A stretch of 64,000 nt of DNA, taken from positions 265,894-329,893 of the forward strand of contig JACKLM010000005.1 in the NCBI GenBank assembly GCA_024235895.1. The letters are read 5' to 3'. This document shows positions 1 through 10,478 of this stretch, piece after piece. Each line of letters begins with the position of its first letter. Position 1 is the stretch's first letter. Both the position numbers and the translations under genes were made by a program. Source of the DNA: Burkholderiaceae bacterium (GTDB taxonomy: Bacteria > Pseudomonadota > Gammaproteobacteria > Burkholderiales > Burkholderiaceae_C). The notes beneath the pieces are model-generated. The model was not told the DNA's origin and searched no databases. It worked only from the letters and a program-made list of their open reading frames with translations.

Positions 1-59
1 GCCGCGCCGGGTGGCGTCGCCCCTATCATCGGCGGCCGCGCAACCACCGAGGACGCCCG

Positions 60-1547
60 ATGCCGGACCAGGATGTCGATCCCGCCGCCGCGACTGGCGA
101 CGACGCGGGCGCGGGCGACCCGCGGCTGTTCTTCCTGCCGGTGGCCGAGGTCTGCAGCCGCCGCGTCGTGAGCTGCGCGCCGGGCGACCGCGTCGACGCC
201 GTCGCCACGACGATGCGCGAGCAGGGTGTGTCCAGCGTCGTCGTCCTCGATGGCGTCGCCGCGGCCGGCATCGTCACCGACCGCGACCTGCGCAACAAGG
301 TCGTCGCTGCCGGCTGCGACCCGCGCGCGCTGACCGCGGCCGAGGTGATGAGCGCGCCGCTGCTCAGCGTCGGCGAGCGCGCGCCGGTGCACGAGGCGCT
401 GTACCGCATGAGCCGCGAGCGCATCCACCGTGTCGGCGTCGTCGACGATGCAGGTGCGCTGGTCGGCCTGGTCACCGCGACCGACGTGCTGCGGCTGCAG
501 GCGCGCTCGGCGCTGGCGCTGGTGCACGAGATCGAGCAGGCGGCCGACGTCGAGGCGTTGGGCGCCGCGCACCGGCGCATCGAGCGGCTGGTCGTGCGGC
601 TGGTGCGCACCGGGGTGCCGACGCCGGAGCTGGTGCGCACCGTCGCGCAGCTCAACGACCGCGTGCTGGTGCGGCTGATCGAGCTGGTGCGCGCGCGCGA
701 CTTCCCCGCGCTCACGACGCGCTTCGCCTTTCTCGTGCTGGGCAGCGAGGCGCGGCGCGAGCAGACGCTGGCGACCGACCAGGACAACGCGATCGTCCAC
801 GCCGACGACCTCGGCGGCGACGAGCTCACCGAACTGGAGCGCTTCTCGCATGCGGTGATCGACGCCCTGATCGGCATCGGCGTGCCCGAGTGCAAGGGCG
901 GCATCATGGCGCGCAACCCCGAGTGGCGGCGCAGCCTGGCGCAGTGGAAGCACACGCTGGAGCGCTGGTATGGCACGCCCACGCCCGAGCACGTGCTGGC
1001 CGGCGCGATGTTCTTCGACCTGCGCACCGTCTACGGTGACGCCGGCTTCGAGCGCGAGCTGAAGCAGCATGTCGCGGCAGTGCTGCACGACAACGCGCGC
1101 TTCCTGGTGCATGCCGGGGCCAACGTCGTCAAGTTCGCGCCGCCGCTCGGGCTGTTCGGCCGCCTGAAGACCGAGCGCAAGAACGGCCGCCGGACGATGG
1201 ACATCAAGAAGGCCGGGCTGTTCCTGATCACCGAGGGGGTCAAGGTGCTCGCGCAGCAGGCCGGGCATGTCGACGGCGGCACGCGCGAGCGCATCCACGC
1301 GCTGGCCACGGGCGGCGTGCTGCGTCCGGCCGAGGCCGGCGACATCGAGGCCGCATTCGACTGGCTGGCCGAGCTGCGCCTGCGCGCGCAGGTGCAGGCG
1401 ATCGAGGCCGGCGGCAAGCCGGTCAACGAGCTCGACGTCGACCGGCTCGACTCGATCGAGCGCATGCGGCTGAAGGTGGCGCTGGAGACGGTGGCGATGC
1501 TGCGCACGCTGCTCGAGCAGCGGCTGCGGCTGGAGACGGTGCGTTGA
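60..1547 (+). CDS. CBS-domain / nucleotidyltransferase (DUF294) signalling protein
   Basis: 495 aa. Two CBS domains occupy roughly residues 30-150 (note GIVTDRDLR and GLVTATDVLR), followed by a DUF294 nucleotidyltransferase-like region with the motif LGSEARREQTLATDQDNA near residue 230, where the GS and the DxD-like DQD match GlnD-type nucleotidyltransferases, and a DUF294_C helical region (about 340-485). CBS pairs usually bind adenosine nucleotides, so a cytosolic nucleotide-sensing regulator, perhaps acting on a transporter or on protein uridylylation/adenylylation, is the family expectation; the substrate is unknown. The ATG at 60 has a GAGGA ribosome site 8 bases upstream. It converges with glcF, with only about 60 bases of GC-rich sequence between. 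No CBS partner gene is visible at the window edge. Confidence 0.85.
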   Translation: MPDQDVDPAAATGDDAGAGDPRLFFLPVAEVCSRRVVSCAPGDRVDAVATTMREQGVSSVVVLDGVAAAGIVTDRDLRNKVVAAGCDPRALTAAEVMSAPLLSVGERAPVHEALYRMSRERIHRVGVVDDAGALVGLVTATDVLRLQARSALALVHEIEQAADVEALGAAHRRIERLVVRLVRTGVPTPELVRTVAQLNDRVLVRLIELVRARDFPALTTRFAFLVLGSEARREQTLATDQDNAIVHADDLGGDELTELERFSHAVIDALIGIGVPECKGGIMARNPEWRRSLAQWKHTLERWYGTPTPEHVLAGAMFFDLRTVYGDAGFERELKQHVAAVLHDNARFLVHAGANVVKFAPPLGLFGRLKTERKNGRRTMDIKKAGLFLITEGVKVLAQQAGHVDGGTRERIHALATGGVLRPAEAGDIEAAFDWLAELRLRAQVQAIEAGGKPVNELDVDRLDSIERMRLKVALETVAMLRTLLEQRLRLETVR

Positions 1548-1607
1548 ACGATCCGCGCGCCGCGGCGGCGCCGCCGCCGCCTTGCACAGCCGGACCCGCT
1601 GGCCGGT

Positions 1608-2846
1608 CTATGCCGGCGACAGCGCGTCGTCGAGCACCTCGATCCAGTGCCGCACCGGCGTCGCGGTGCCGCTCTGCAGGTGCTGGATGCACCCGATGTT
1701 GGCCGAGACGATGCAATGCGGCTCCAGCGATTGCAGGTGCGACAGCTTGCGGTCGCGAAGCTGCGTGGACAGCTCGGGCTGCAGCACCGAGTAGGTGCCG
1801 GCGGAGCCGCAGCACAGGTGGCTTTCGGAGGCAGCCAGCTCGACCTTGAACCCGAGTTCGCTCAGGTTCGTCTCGACACCGCCGCGCAACTGCTGGCCGT
1901 GCTGCAGCGTGCACGGCGGGTGGAACGCCAGCCGCCGCACCGCGCCGGGCTTGACCAGCGGCCGCAGGCGCGGCAGCAGCTCGGGCAGCCATTCGCTGAT
2001 GTCGCGGGTCAGTGCGCCGATGCGCGCCGCCTTGTCGGCATAGGCCGGGTCGGCGGCCAGGGCATGGCCGTATTCCTTGACCATCACCCCGCAGCCCGAC
2101 GCGTTCATCACGATCGCCTCGACGCCGCCGGCCTCGACATGCGGCCACCAGGCGTCGATGTTGCGGCGCATGTCGGCCAGCCCGCCTTCGTGGTCGCCCA
2201 GGTGCGTGCGCAGCGCGCCGCAGCAGCCGGCCTCGGGGGCGACCAGCGTCTGGATGCCGGCGGCGTCGAGCACGCGGGCGGTGGCGCTGTTGACATTCGG
2301 CATCATCGCCGGCTGCACGCAGCCCGCCAGCATCAACACCTTGCGCGCATGCGCGCGGGTCGGCCACACCTTGCTGCGCGCCCCGCCAGGCGCGGGCACC
2401 TTGTCCTTCAGCGCCGGCGGCAGCAGCGGCCGCACCATCTGCCCCATCTTCATGGCCGGCGCGAACAGCGGCGAAGTCAGGCCCTCCTTGAGCAGCCAGC
2501 GCACGGCCCTTTCGGCCGGCGGGCGCGCGACGCGCTGGTCGACGAGCTTGCGACCGATGTCCACCAGATGGCCGTACTCGACGCCGCTCGGGCAGGTGGT
2601 CTCGCAGTTGCGGCAGGTCAGGCAGCGGTCGAGGTGCAGCTGCGTCGACCGGGTCGGCGTCGCGCCTTCCAGCACCTGCTTGATCAGGTAGATGCGCCCG
2701 CGCGGGCCGTCGAGCTCGTCGCCGAGCAGCTGGTAGGTCGGGCAGGTCGCGGTGCAGAAGCCGCAGTGCACGCACTTGCGCAGGATGGCCTCGGCCGCAT
2801 CGCCGTCGCGCGTGCCTTTGAACTCGGCGCTCAACTCGGTTTGCAT
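1608..2846 (-). CDS. glcF: glycolate oxidase iron-sulfur subunit GlcF
   Basis: 412 aa, normal length for GlcF. Two 4Fe-4S ferredoxin motifs lie near the N-terminus (CVHCGFCTATCP near residue 26 and CLTCRNCETTCP near residue 75), followed by two CCG cysteine-rich domains (GCCGALRTHL and HLCCGSAGTY). GlcF passes electrons from the flavin subunits GlcD/GlcE to the quinone pool when glycolate (or D-lactate) is oxidised to glyoxylate. It is the last gene of the leftward run dctPQM-glcDEF, starting only 10 bases after the glcE stop. Intact, in contrast to glcD upstream. Confidence 0.95.
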   Translation of the reverse strand: MQTELSAEFKGTRDGDAAEAILRKCVHCGFCTATCPTYQLLGDELDGPRGRIYLIKQVLEGATPTRSTQLHLDRCLTCRNCETTCPSGVEYGHLVDIGRKLVDQRVARPPAERAVRWLLKEGLTSPLFAPAMKMGQMVRPLLPPALKDKVPAPGGARSKVWPTRAHARKVLMLAGCVQPAMMPNVNSATARVLDAAGIQTLVAPEAGCCGALRTHLGDHEGGLADMRRNIDAWWPHVEAGGVEAIVMNASGCGVMVKEYGHALAADPAYADKAARIGALTRDISEWLPELLPRLRPLVKPGAVRRLAFHPPCTLQHGQQLRGGVETNLSELGFKVELAASESHLCCGSAGTYSVLQPELSTQLRDRKLSHLQSLEPHCIVSANIGCIQHLQSGTATPVRHWIEVLDDALSPA

Positions 2847-2856
2847 GCCGGCGCTC

Positions 2857-4065
2857 TCACAGGTCGGGGTACAGCCGACCGGGGTTGAAGATGCGGTCGG
2901 GGTCGAAGGCCTGCTTCAGGCTGCGGTGCAGCCGCATCAGGACCTCGGGCAGCGGGCCGGCCAAGGCGGCCGCGGACCCGGGGGCCGGACGGATGCAGCT
3001 GGCGTGGCCGCCCACCGCCGCGGCCAGCGCCTGCACCTGGGCCGCCGGCGCGGCCGTGCGCAGCCAGCGCTGCGCGCCCCCCCACTCGATGAAGACCGGG
3101 CCCGGCGTGCCCAGCACCGGCGCGGTGGGCGGGACCGACAGCCGCCACAGCGACTGTCCGGCCGCCGCATCGGCCGCCGTCGGCCGGAAGAAGGCCAGCC
3201 GCTGGTCGCGCACGGCCTGCCACCAGGCGGTGGCCTCGTTGGCGTCCAGCGCGCGCCCGCCGTGGGCGCTGCACAGCCTGCCGGCCGCGGCCAGCACGGC
3301 GGCACGCGCGCCTGCAAGCCGCAGGCGCAGCTGCCCCTCGTGCCAGCTGCTGGCGTGGACCGGCAGCGGCTGGCGCCGCCAGGCGGTCAGCAGCGCCAGG
3401 GCCTGCTCCTGCCCGACGTCGAAGGCCAGCGTGGTCTGCGCCGGCGGGCGCGGCAGCACTTTCAGCGAGACCTCGAGGATCACGCCCAGCACCCCCATCG
3501 AGCCGGCGAGCACGCGTGCCACGTCGTAGCCGGCGACGTTCTTCATCACCTGGCCGCCGAAGCGCAGCACCTCGCCGCGGCCGTTCAGCATGGTGGCGCC
3601 GAGCAAGTGGTCGCGCACGCTGCCGACGGCCGGGCGCGCCGGCCCGGACAGGCCGGCGGCCACCATGCCGCCCACGGTCCCGCCCGCCGCACGGTCGCCT
3701 GCGTCCCCGTGCGGCTCGGGCGGGTCGTCTTCGGCCGGGCTGCCGGTGGTGTCCGATGCACCAGGGCCGGCGGGGGCGTCGAAGCGCGGCGGCTCGAACG
3801 GCAGGCACTGGCCGTGCTCGGCCAGCGCCGCTTCCAGTTCCAGCAGCGGCGTTCCCGCGCGCACCGTCACCACCAGTTCGCTGGGCTCGTGGCTGCTGAT
3901 GCCGGCCAGCGGCTGCAGGTCCAGCGGCTCGTCGCCGGCCCGCCGCGACCCGAAGGGCTTGGTGCCGGCGCCACGGATGTCGAGCGCGGCGCGCCGGCCG
4001 CGCGCGTCGTTGACCTGGTCGACGAGCCGGCGCAGCGCCGGGTCCTGCGCAGCGGGGTCGTCCAT
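2857..4065 (-). CDS. glcE: glycolate oxidase FAD-binding subunit GlcE
   Basis: 402 aa. FAD-binding type 4 (PCMH) fold: GTKPFG and SELVVTVRAGTPL near the N-terminus, GGTVGGMVAAGLSGP, GQVMKNVAGYDVARVLAGS and GVLGVILEVSLKVLP in the middle, and the C-terminal oxidase tail ending FDPDRIFNPGRLYPDL. It is the second flavin subunit of the glycolate oxidase GlcDEF. The ATG at 4065 overlaps the glcD stop by one base. There is no stop between this frame and upstream sequence up to 5664, so an automatic caller may give a 935-aa fusion containing the ends of dctM and glcD; homology boundaries place the true start at MDDPAAQDP. A low-complexity Asp/Pro/Gly insert sits near residues 110-135. Confidence 0.92.
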   Translation of the reverse strand: MDDPAAQDPALRRLVDQVNDARGRRAALDIRGAGTKPFGSRRAGDEPLDLQPLAGISSHEPSELVVTVRAGTPLLELEAALAEHGQCLPFEPPRFDAPAGPGASDTTGSPAEDDPPEPHGDAGDRAAGGTVGGMVAAGLSGPARPAVGSVRDHLLGATMLNGRGEVLRFGGQVMKNVAGYDVARVLAGSMGVLGVILEVSLKVLPRPPAQTTLAFDVGQEQALALLTAWRRQPLPVHASSWHEGQLRLRLAGARAAVLAAAGRLCSAHGGRALDANEATAWWQAVRDQRLAFFRPTAADAAAGQSLWRLSVPPTAPVLGTPGPVFIEWGGAQRWLRTAAPAAQVQALAAAVGGHASCIRPAPGSAAALAGPLPEVLMRLHRSLKQAFDPDRIFNPGRLYPDL

Positions 4066-5571
4066 CAGAACCTCGGCAGTTCGGGGAAGGGCAGCAGGCC
4101 GCGCAGCACCTTCAGCTTGCCGTACTCGGCGCAGCGCTGCAGGGTCGGGATGACCTTGCCCGGGTTGAGCAGCGCCGGCGGGTCGAAGGCGCGCTTGACG
4201 GCCTCCATCTGCGCGAGTTCCTCGGCGCTGAACTGCACGCACATCGAATCGAGCTTCTCGACGCCGACGCCGTGCTCGCCGGTGATGGTGCCGCCGAGGT
4301 GAACGCTGGTCTCGAGGATCTCGGCGCCGAAGCGCTCGCAGCGCGCGAGCTGGTCGGGGTCGTTGGCGTCGAACAGGATCAACGGGTGCAGGTTGCCGTC
4401 CCCGGCGTGGAAGACGTTCGCGCAGCGCAGCCCGTACTTCTGTTCCATCGCCTCGATGGCGCGCAGGATCTCCGCCAGCCGCTTGCGCGGGATGGTGCTG
4501 TCCATGCACATGTAGTCGGGGCTGATGCGGCCGCTGGCCGGAAACGCATTCTTGCGCCCGCTCCAGAACTTCAGCCGCTGTGCCTCGTCGCGGCTGACCT
4601 GCAGCCGCGTGGCGCCGGCCTGGCGCAGCACGACGCTCATGCGCTCGATCTCCTCGGCCACCTCCTCGGCCGTGCCGTCGCTCTCGCACAGCAGCAGCGC
4701 GGCGGCGTCGAGGTCGTAACCGGCGTGGACGAAGTCCTCCACCGCCGCGGTCATGCGGCGGTCCATCAGCTCCAGGCCGGCGGGGATGATGCCGGCCGCG
4801 ATGACGGCGGCCACCGCGCGGCCGGCCGATTCGATATCGGCGAAGCTGGCCATGATGCAGCGCGCCAGCGGGGGCCTGGGCGTCAGCTTGACGGTGACCT
4901 CCAGGACCACCGCCAGCATGCCCTCGCTGCCGACCAGCAGCGGCAGCAGGTCCAGCCCCGGCGCGTCCAGCGCCGTGCTGCCGAAGCCGACGGGCTCGCC
5001 CTGCACCGTGTAGCCGCGTACCTGCAGCACGTTGTGCAGCGTCAGGCCGTACTTCAGGCAGTGCACGCCGCCGCTGTTCTCGGCCACGTTGCCGCCGATG
5101 GTGCAGGCGATCTGGCTGCTGGGGTCGGGCGCGTAGTACAGGCCGAAGGGGGCCGCCGCCTCGCTGATGGCCAGGTTGCGCACGCCTGCCTGCACGGTGG
5201 CCGTGCACGACTGCGGGCAGACCTGGACGATGCGGTTGAACTTGGCCAGCGACAGTGTCACGCCCTGCTCGTGCGGCAGCGCGCCGCCCGACAGCCCGGT
5301 GCCCGCACCACGCGCCACCACCGGCACCTGCAGCATGGCAGCAGCGCAGCACCTCGGCCACCTGCGACTCGGTCTCGGGCAGCACCACCACCAGCGGCCG
5401 CGCGCGGTAGGCGGTCAGGCCGTCGCACTCGTAGGGCTTGGTGTCCTCGCCGCGGTGCAGGATGCAGTGGGCCGGCAGGACGCGGGCCAGCGCGCCCACC
5501 ACCTCGGCGCGCCGCTGCGCGGCGTCGGCGCGGTTGTCTGCGCGGGTATCGGTCAAGGCGTCGACGATCAC
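4065..5571 (-). pseudogene. glcD: glycolate oxidase subunit GlcD, frameshifted
   Basis: FAD-linked oxidase large subunit of glycolate oxidase. The first part (LPAHCILHRGEDTKPYEC, AEVLRCCHA) is in one frame and the rest (VPVVARGAGTGLSGG, YYAPDPSSQIACTIGGNVAE, GDGNLHPLILFDAN, ITGEHGVGVEKL) is in another. The switch lies at 5331-5337, where two bases appear to be missing in the Cys-His-x-Leu-x-Val-Pro-Val-Val stretch. Corrected, the protein would be about 502 aa against 499 in E. coli. A GTG at 5571 is the best start; it lies just after the dctM stop. Either a real inactivating mutation, which would disable GlcDEF, or a sequence error; three similar indels lie in the next gene. Confidence 0.85.
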
Positions 5572-5575
5572 GGCA

Positions 5576-6947
<1,372 letters not shown>

Positions 6948-6962
6948 GTCAGCCCCCCGGCT

Positions 6963-7529
6963 TCAGGACGCAACGCGGGCGGGGCGCGACAGGGCCACCC
7001 ACACGCGCGTCAACCGGCCCAGGGCCACGAGTGCCAGCAGCGCGAAGGCGCTGACGATGAAGGACTTGAGGAACCAGCGGTAGGGCAGACCGCCCGGCGC
7101 GGCCGACACCTCGCTCAGCGTGAAGGACGACCAGAAGAACGGCAGCGAGAACCACAGCACCACCAGCGTGAACGGCAGCAGCAGCCCGGCGATGCCGACC
7201 GCCTCGATCCACAGCCGGGTGCGCGGGCTGAGCTTCTCCGCCAGCACGTCGATGCGCACGTTGCGCTCCCGCGCCTCGGTGAAGCTCAGGCCGAGCATGA
7301 AGCCGATCGCGTACAGGTGCCACTGCAACTCTTCCATCGCGATCGAGCCCCTGCCGAATGCGTAGCGCGCGACGACCTGGACGACGATCACCAGCACCAA
7401 GAGCGTCCACAGCACCGAGGCGATCTCGCCGATCCAGCCGACGAGGCGATCGACCGCGCGCGACAGTGCGGTCACGGGCAGATGGTGCAGGTCGTGCGCC
7501 GCCTCGGGCGGCGCGAGAGGCTTGTCCAC
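6963..7529 (-). CDS. dctQ: TRAP transporter small permease DctQ
   Basis: 188 aa with four predicted membrane helices (starting near residues 35, 70, 110 and 155), the expected DctQ topology, and the family signature MEELQWHLYAIGFMLGLSF with a following ARERNVRIDVL. DctQ pairs with DctM to form the membrane part of the transporter. It ends 15 bases before dctM. Unlike dctM it reads through without frameshift. Confidence 0.93.
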   Translation of the reverse strand: MDKPLAPPEAAHDLHHLPVTALSRAVDRLVGWIGEIASVLWTLLVLVIVVQVVARYAFGRGSIAMEELQWHLYAIGFMLGLSFTEARERNVRIDVLAEKLSPRTRLWIEAVGIAGLLLPFTLVVLWFSLPFFWSSFTLSEVSAAPGGLPYRWFLKSFIVSAFALLALVALGRLTRVWVALSRPARVAS

Positions 7530-7665
7530 GGTCGGGTCTCCTGCTGGCCGCGCGCGGGCAGCGGCCCTGTTGTTGTCGACGGCCGGGAACGATCGCCGCG
7601 GCCCGGCGGCGATCGTGGGCCGCGGCGGGCCGCGCGCGCGGGACGCGCGCCGGCCGGTCGCGTCG

Positions 7666-8727
7666 TCACTTGTGGTCGCGCGGCAGGTAGCCCAGAGCGT
7701 GCCACTTGCGGTTCTTCTCCTGGAAGGCCGCCATGCTGTCGTAGGTCTTCTTGAACATCGGGTCCTTGGCGGACTCCTCGGCCAGCACCTCCTTCGAGGC
7801 CTTGGCGAAGGCGTCGAGCATCGTCTTGTCGAACACCCGCAGCGTCACGCCCTCCTTCTCGAACTTGGCCAGCATCTCGCCCTGCAGCGCCTCGGCCTTG
7901 GCCATGGCCATGGTCACGCCCGCGGTGCAGGTGGTCTCGATCTGGGCCTGGGTCTGCGGCTTGAGCTTGTTCCAGGCGGCGATGTTGACGTACAGGAACT
8001 GGTTGGTGGAGGGCTGGTGCCAGCCGGGCAGGTAGTAGTTCTTGGCCACCTTGTAGAAGCCGAGCTGGTCGTCCACCGTGGGCAGCGAGAACTCGGTGGC
8101 GTCGAGCACGCCCTTTTCCAGCGCCTGGAACAGTTCACCGCCGGGCAGCATCGTGACCGAGGCGCCGAGCTTCTGATAGATCTTGCCGCCCAGCGCGGCG
8201 GCGCGGAACTTCAGGCCCTTCAGGTCGTCCGGGGTCTTGATCTCCTTGCGGAACCAGCCGGCGGCCTCGGGGCTGATCGAGCCGCAGAAGATCGGGTAGA
8301 CGTTGTGCGGCTTGAAGGCCTCCTTGAGCAGCGCATCGCCGCCGCCGAAATACATCCAAGCCGCGAACATCGGCGTTTCCATGCCGAAGGGCAGGGCGCC
8401 GTAGATGGCCGAGACCGGGACCTTGCCGAGCTCGTAGCCCATGAAGCTGTAGCCGGCCTCGACCTTGCCCGACGACACGGCGTCGAAGATGCCCAGCGCC
8501 GGAACCAGCTTGCCCGGCTCGAAGACCTGCAGGTTGACGCTGCCGCCGCTGATCTTCTTCAGCTGCTCGGACACCCAGGGCATGGTGTCGCCCAGCGCGG
8601 TGAGGTTGGAGCCGAAGGCCATCGGGATGCCCCAGCGCACGGTTTCCTGGGCCAGGGCGGGAGCGCCGCCCAGCGCGGCGCCGGCCAGGGCCAGGGTGAG
8701 CAGGGACTTCTTGAACTTGACTTGCAT
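7666..8727 (-). CDS. dctP: TRAP transporter solute-binding protein DctP
   Basis: 353 aa periplasmic binding protein. Signal peptide MQVKFKKSLLTLALAGAALG followed by cleavage after ALA before QETVRWG. The DctP/SBP_bac_7 fold is shown by DAVSSGKVEAGYSFMGYELG, FRAAALGGKIYQKLG and ALEKGVLDATEFSLPTVDD. The arginine in KFRAAALGG is the position that usually salt-bridges a substrate carboxylate, so a carboxylic acid ligand is likely; a hydroxy acid would fit the adjacent glycolate oxidase genes (inference). The ATG at 8727 has GGAGA 7 bases upstream; the longer reading from 8838 has no such site and a basic, non-signal N-terminus. 136 bases separate it from dctQ. Confidence 0.93.
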   Translation of the reverse strand: MQVKFKKSLLTLALAGAALGGAPALAQETVRWGIPMAFGSNLTALGDTMPWVSEQLKKISGGSVNLQVFEPGKLVPALGIFDAVSSGKVEAGYSFMGYELGKVPVSAIYGALPFGMETPMFAAWMYFGGGDALLKEAFKPHNVYPIFCGSISPEAAGWFRKEIKTPDDLKGLKFRAAALGGKIYQKLGASVTMLPGGELFQALEKGVLDATEFSLPTVDDQLGFYKVAKNYYLPGWHQPSTNQFLYVNIAAWNKLKPQTQAQIETTCTAGVTMAMAKAEALQGEMLAKFEKEGVTLRVFDKTMLDAFAKASKEVLAEESAKDPMFKKTYDSMAAFQEKNRKWHALGYLPRDHK

Positions 8728-9035
8728 GGATCGTCTCCGGGTGGGTTGAAGCGGTCGTGCCAACGTAGCGAACGCCTTTCCCCGCGGCTGCGTGCAGGGT
8801 CGGGTTCGTTTCCAGCGCGGGTGGCCCGTGGGCCCCACACGCCGGCCCGCGGTCGGGGTCTGGCGTGGGAGCGGAATCTAGGGGCGCACGGCCCGGCGCG
8901 GTTTGAAGCTTCTTGGCGCCGCGGTTGAGAAATCTTCGCGCAGCCGCCGACACAGGGTTGACCCGGAGTGCGAGACGACCTCCCGCATGGCTGCCGGGCG
9001 ACCTCGACGTGCGTGTCGGCGCCTGGTCCCGCGGA
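8728..9035. other. intergenic region lysR to dctP
   Basis: 308 bases with no convincing gene. It should contain the promoter of the dctPQM-glcDEF operon. An 8-bp palindrome GAAGCTTC lies at 8905-8912 in a slightly AT-richer patch and could be part of a LysR-type site, but no T-N11-A pair stands out clearly. No terminator was recognised. Confidence 0.4.
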
Positions 9036-9911
9036 TCAGGGCAAGACCTGCTGCAGCCAGTCGACGAAGGCCGCGCACTCCCAGCGTTCCATCGCACCGG
9101 GTATCCAGCAGATATAGTGCCGGTGCGGCGACGGCACGGTGCGCGGCGACAGCCGCACGAGGCGGCCGCTGTCCAGCCAGCTCGCGCCAAGCTTCAGGCG
9201 CAGCAGCGCGACGCCGAAGCCGCTGGCCGCGGCATCGTAGACGAGTCCCAGGTCGTTGAACTGCGCACCACCCTCGGGCTCGCCGCGCGTCACGCCGCAG
9301 GCGGCGAACCAAGGCGACCAGGGCTCCAGCAGGCTCTTCATCAGCCGCACCTGCGACCACTCGGCCTCGGTGTCGAAACCCTCGAAGGGGCCGTACTCGC
9401 GCAGGTACGCCGGGCTGCATACCGGCGTGACCTCGTCGGTGACGATGAGCCGGTGCTCCAGGTCGGTATAGCCGCCGGTCCCGAAGCGGACCACGAGGTC
9501 GGCCTCTTCGGCGGTCACGTTCATCAGCGGGATATTGACCTGGATGGTCAGCTCCACGTCGGGGTAGGCGTTGCGGAACAGCTCCAACCGCGGCATCACG
9601 AACTGGCGGCAGAAGGTCGGCGTGACGGCCACGCGCAGGCGCGGTGCCGACTTGGGTGTGCGACGCGAGGGCAGCGCCTGCAGCGCGGCCAGCCCGGCGC
9701 GCACGCTTTGCAGGTAGGCCGCGCCGTCGCTGGTGAGCGTGAAGTCGCCGCGCGAGAACAGCTTCAGCCCGAGGTGCGACTCCAGCTGCCGTATGCGGTG
9801 GCTGATCGCGCTGACCGTGACGCACAGTTCGTCGGCGGCGCGGCTGGCGCTGCGCAGCCGGGCCACGGCCTCGAAGGTCACCAGGCACTGGATCGGCGGG
9901 ATGTGGTTCAT
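9036..9911 (-). CDS. LysR-family regulator, GcvA-like
   Basis: 291 aa. N-terminal winged helix-turn-helix (FEAVARLRSASRAADELCVT, VSAISHRIRQLESHLGLKLF at about residues 12-50) and a C-terminal substrate-binding domain (LRVAVTPTFCRQFVMPRLEL, EEADLVVRFGTGGYTDLEH). The start MNHIPPIQCLVTFEAV at 9911 fits the family; upstream codons to 10067 belong to a repeat. It lies upstream of, and on the same strand as, the TRAP-glc operon and is the likely regulator of it, responding to a carboxylate. Glycolate operons are regulated by GntR (GlcC) in E. coli, so a LysR would be a different control arrangement. Confidence 0.9.
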   Translation of the reverse strand: MNHIPPIQCLVTFEAVARLRSASRAADELCVTVSAISHRIRQLESHLGLKLFSRGDFTLTSDGAAYLQSVRAGLAALQALPSRRTPKSAPRLRVAVTPTFCRQFVMPRLELFRNAYPDVELTIQVNIPLMNVTAEEADLVVRFGTGGYTDLEHRLIVTDEVTPVCSPAYLREYGPFEGFDTEAEWSQVRLMKSLLEPWSPWFAACGVTRGEPEGGAQFNDLGLVYDAAASGFGVALLRLKLGASWLDSGRLVRLSPRTVPSPHRHYICWIPGAMERWECAAFVDWLQQVLP

Positions 9912-9969
9912 CGCGATCGGGCTCCTGGCATCGGCCGCAGCGCGCGAGAGGGCTTGCTGCAGCACGGCC

Positions 9970-10080
9970 CCGACCCTCGTCCCCGGAGCACGACCGACGT
10001 GTCGGGCAGCGGAATCATGCGGGTTCCGGGTGTCGATCGCCCGCCAGCGGTGGGCACGTCCCCGCACCCCGGGCGCGCGG
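9970..10080. repeat. direct repeat, copy 1 (about 112 bp)
   Basis: This stretch, from CCGACCCTCGT to GCGCGGT, matches 13754-13865 in the same orientation at about 89 percent by eye. It holds a short palindrome, CCGAC-GT-GTCGG. The two copies bracket the abrB remnant, the pseudopilin and the GGDEF-EAL gene. Confidence 0.8.
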
Positions 10081-10094
10081 TGCCGCGTCCGACC

Positions 10095-10277
10095 TCACCG
10101 ATGCGTGCGCCGGTGCGAATGGGCGGTGCGTTCGTCGCGCGTCGCGGCCGCCGCGTCGAACCGCTGCGCGACCACCGACAACACCAGGATCGAGTCCGGC
10201 TGCAACTCGAGGCGGCGGCGCACTTCGCGCGGCAGCGCGATCCCCCCGGCGCGGTCGATCGGGATGGCAGTGTTCAC
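10095..10277 (-). CDS. small AbrB/SpoVT-type DNA-binding protein, probably truncated
   Basis: 60 aa from a GTG at 10277. The first 36 residues (VNTAIPIDRAGGIALPREVR, RRLELQPDSILVLSV) match the swapped-hairpin DNA-binding domain of AbrB-type antitoxins. The rest is an Ala/Arg/His-rich tail ending at 10095, close to the direct repeat, and lacks the usual antitoxin C-terminus. No toxin gene follows. Probably a remnant of a VapB-like antitoxin that lost its partner; a functional orphan regulator is possible. Confidence 0.5.
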   Translation of the reverse strand: MNTAIPIDRAGGIALPREVRRRLELQPDSILVLSVVAQRFDAAAATRDERTAHSHRRTHR

Positions 10278-10478
10278 GCCGAAAAGTATGGCACGAAGAC
10301 GTCCATGAGCGTCACGATCCACATGGTGGTCGATTCGCCGGGCTCCGGTCGCCCGCGGCGAGTGTCTGCGGACGCAAGCAGCGTGTGAACCGTCACGCCC
10401 TGGCTGGGTCCCGGTGGCGGCCTGCACCCGTGACTCAAGTCGCGCCCGCTGCGGCCGATACGTCCGGGCTGGAGCCTC

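Noticed and set aside
1548..1607. Terminator between the CBS protein gene and glcF
   Set aside because: GC-rich palindromic run without a clear stem-loop and T-tract.
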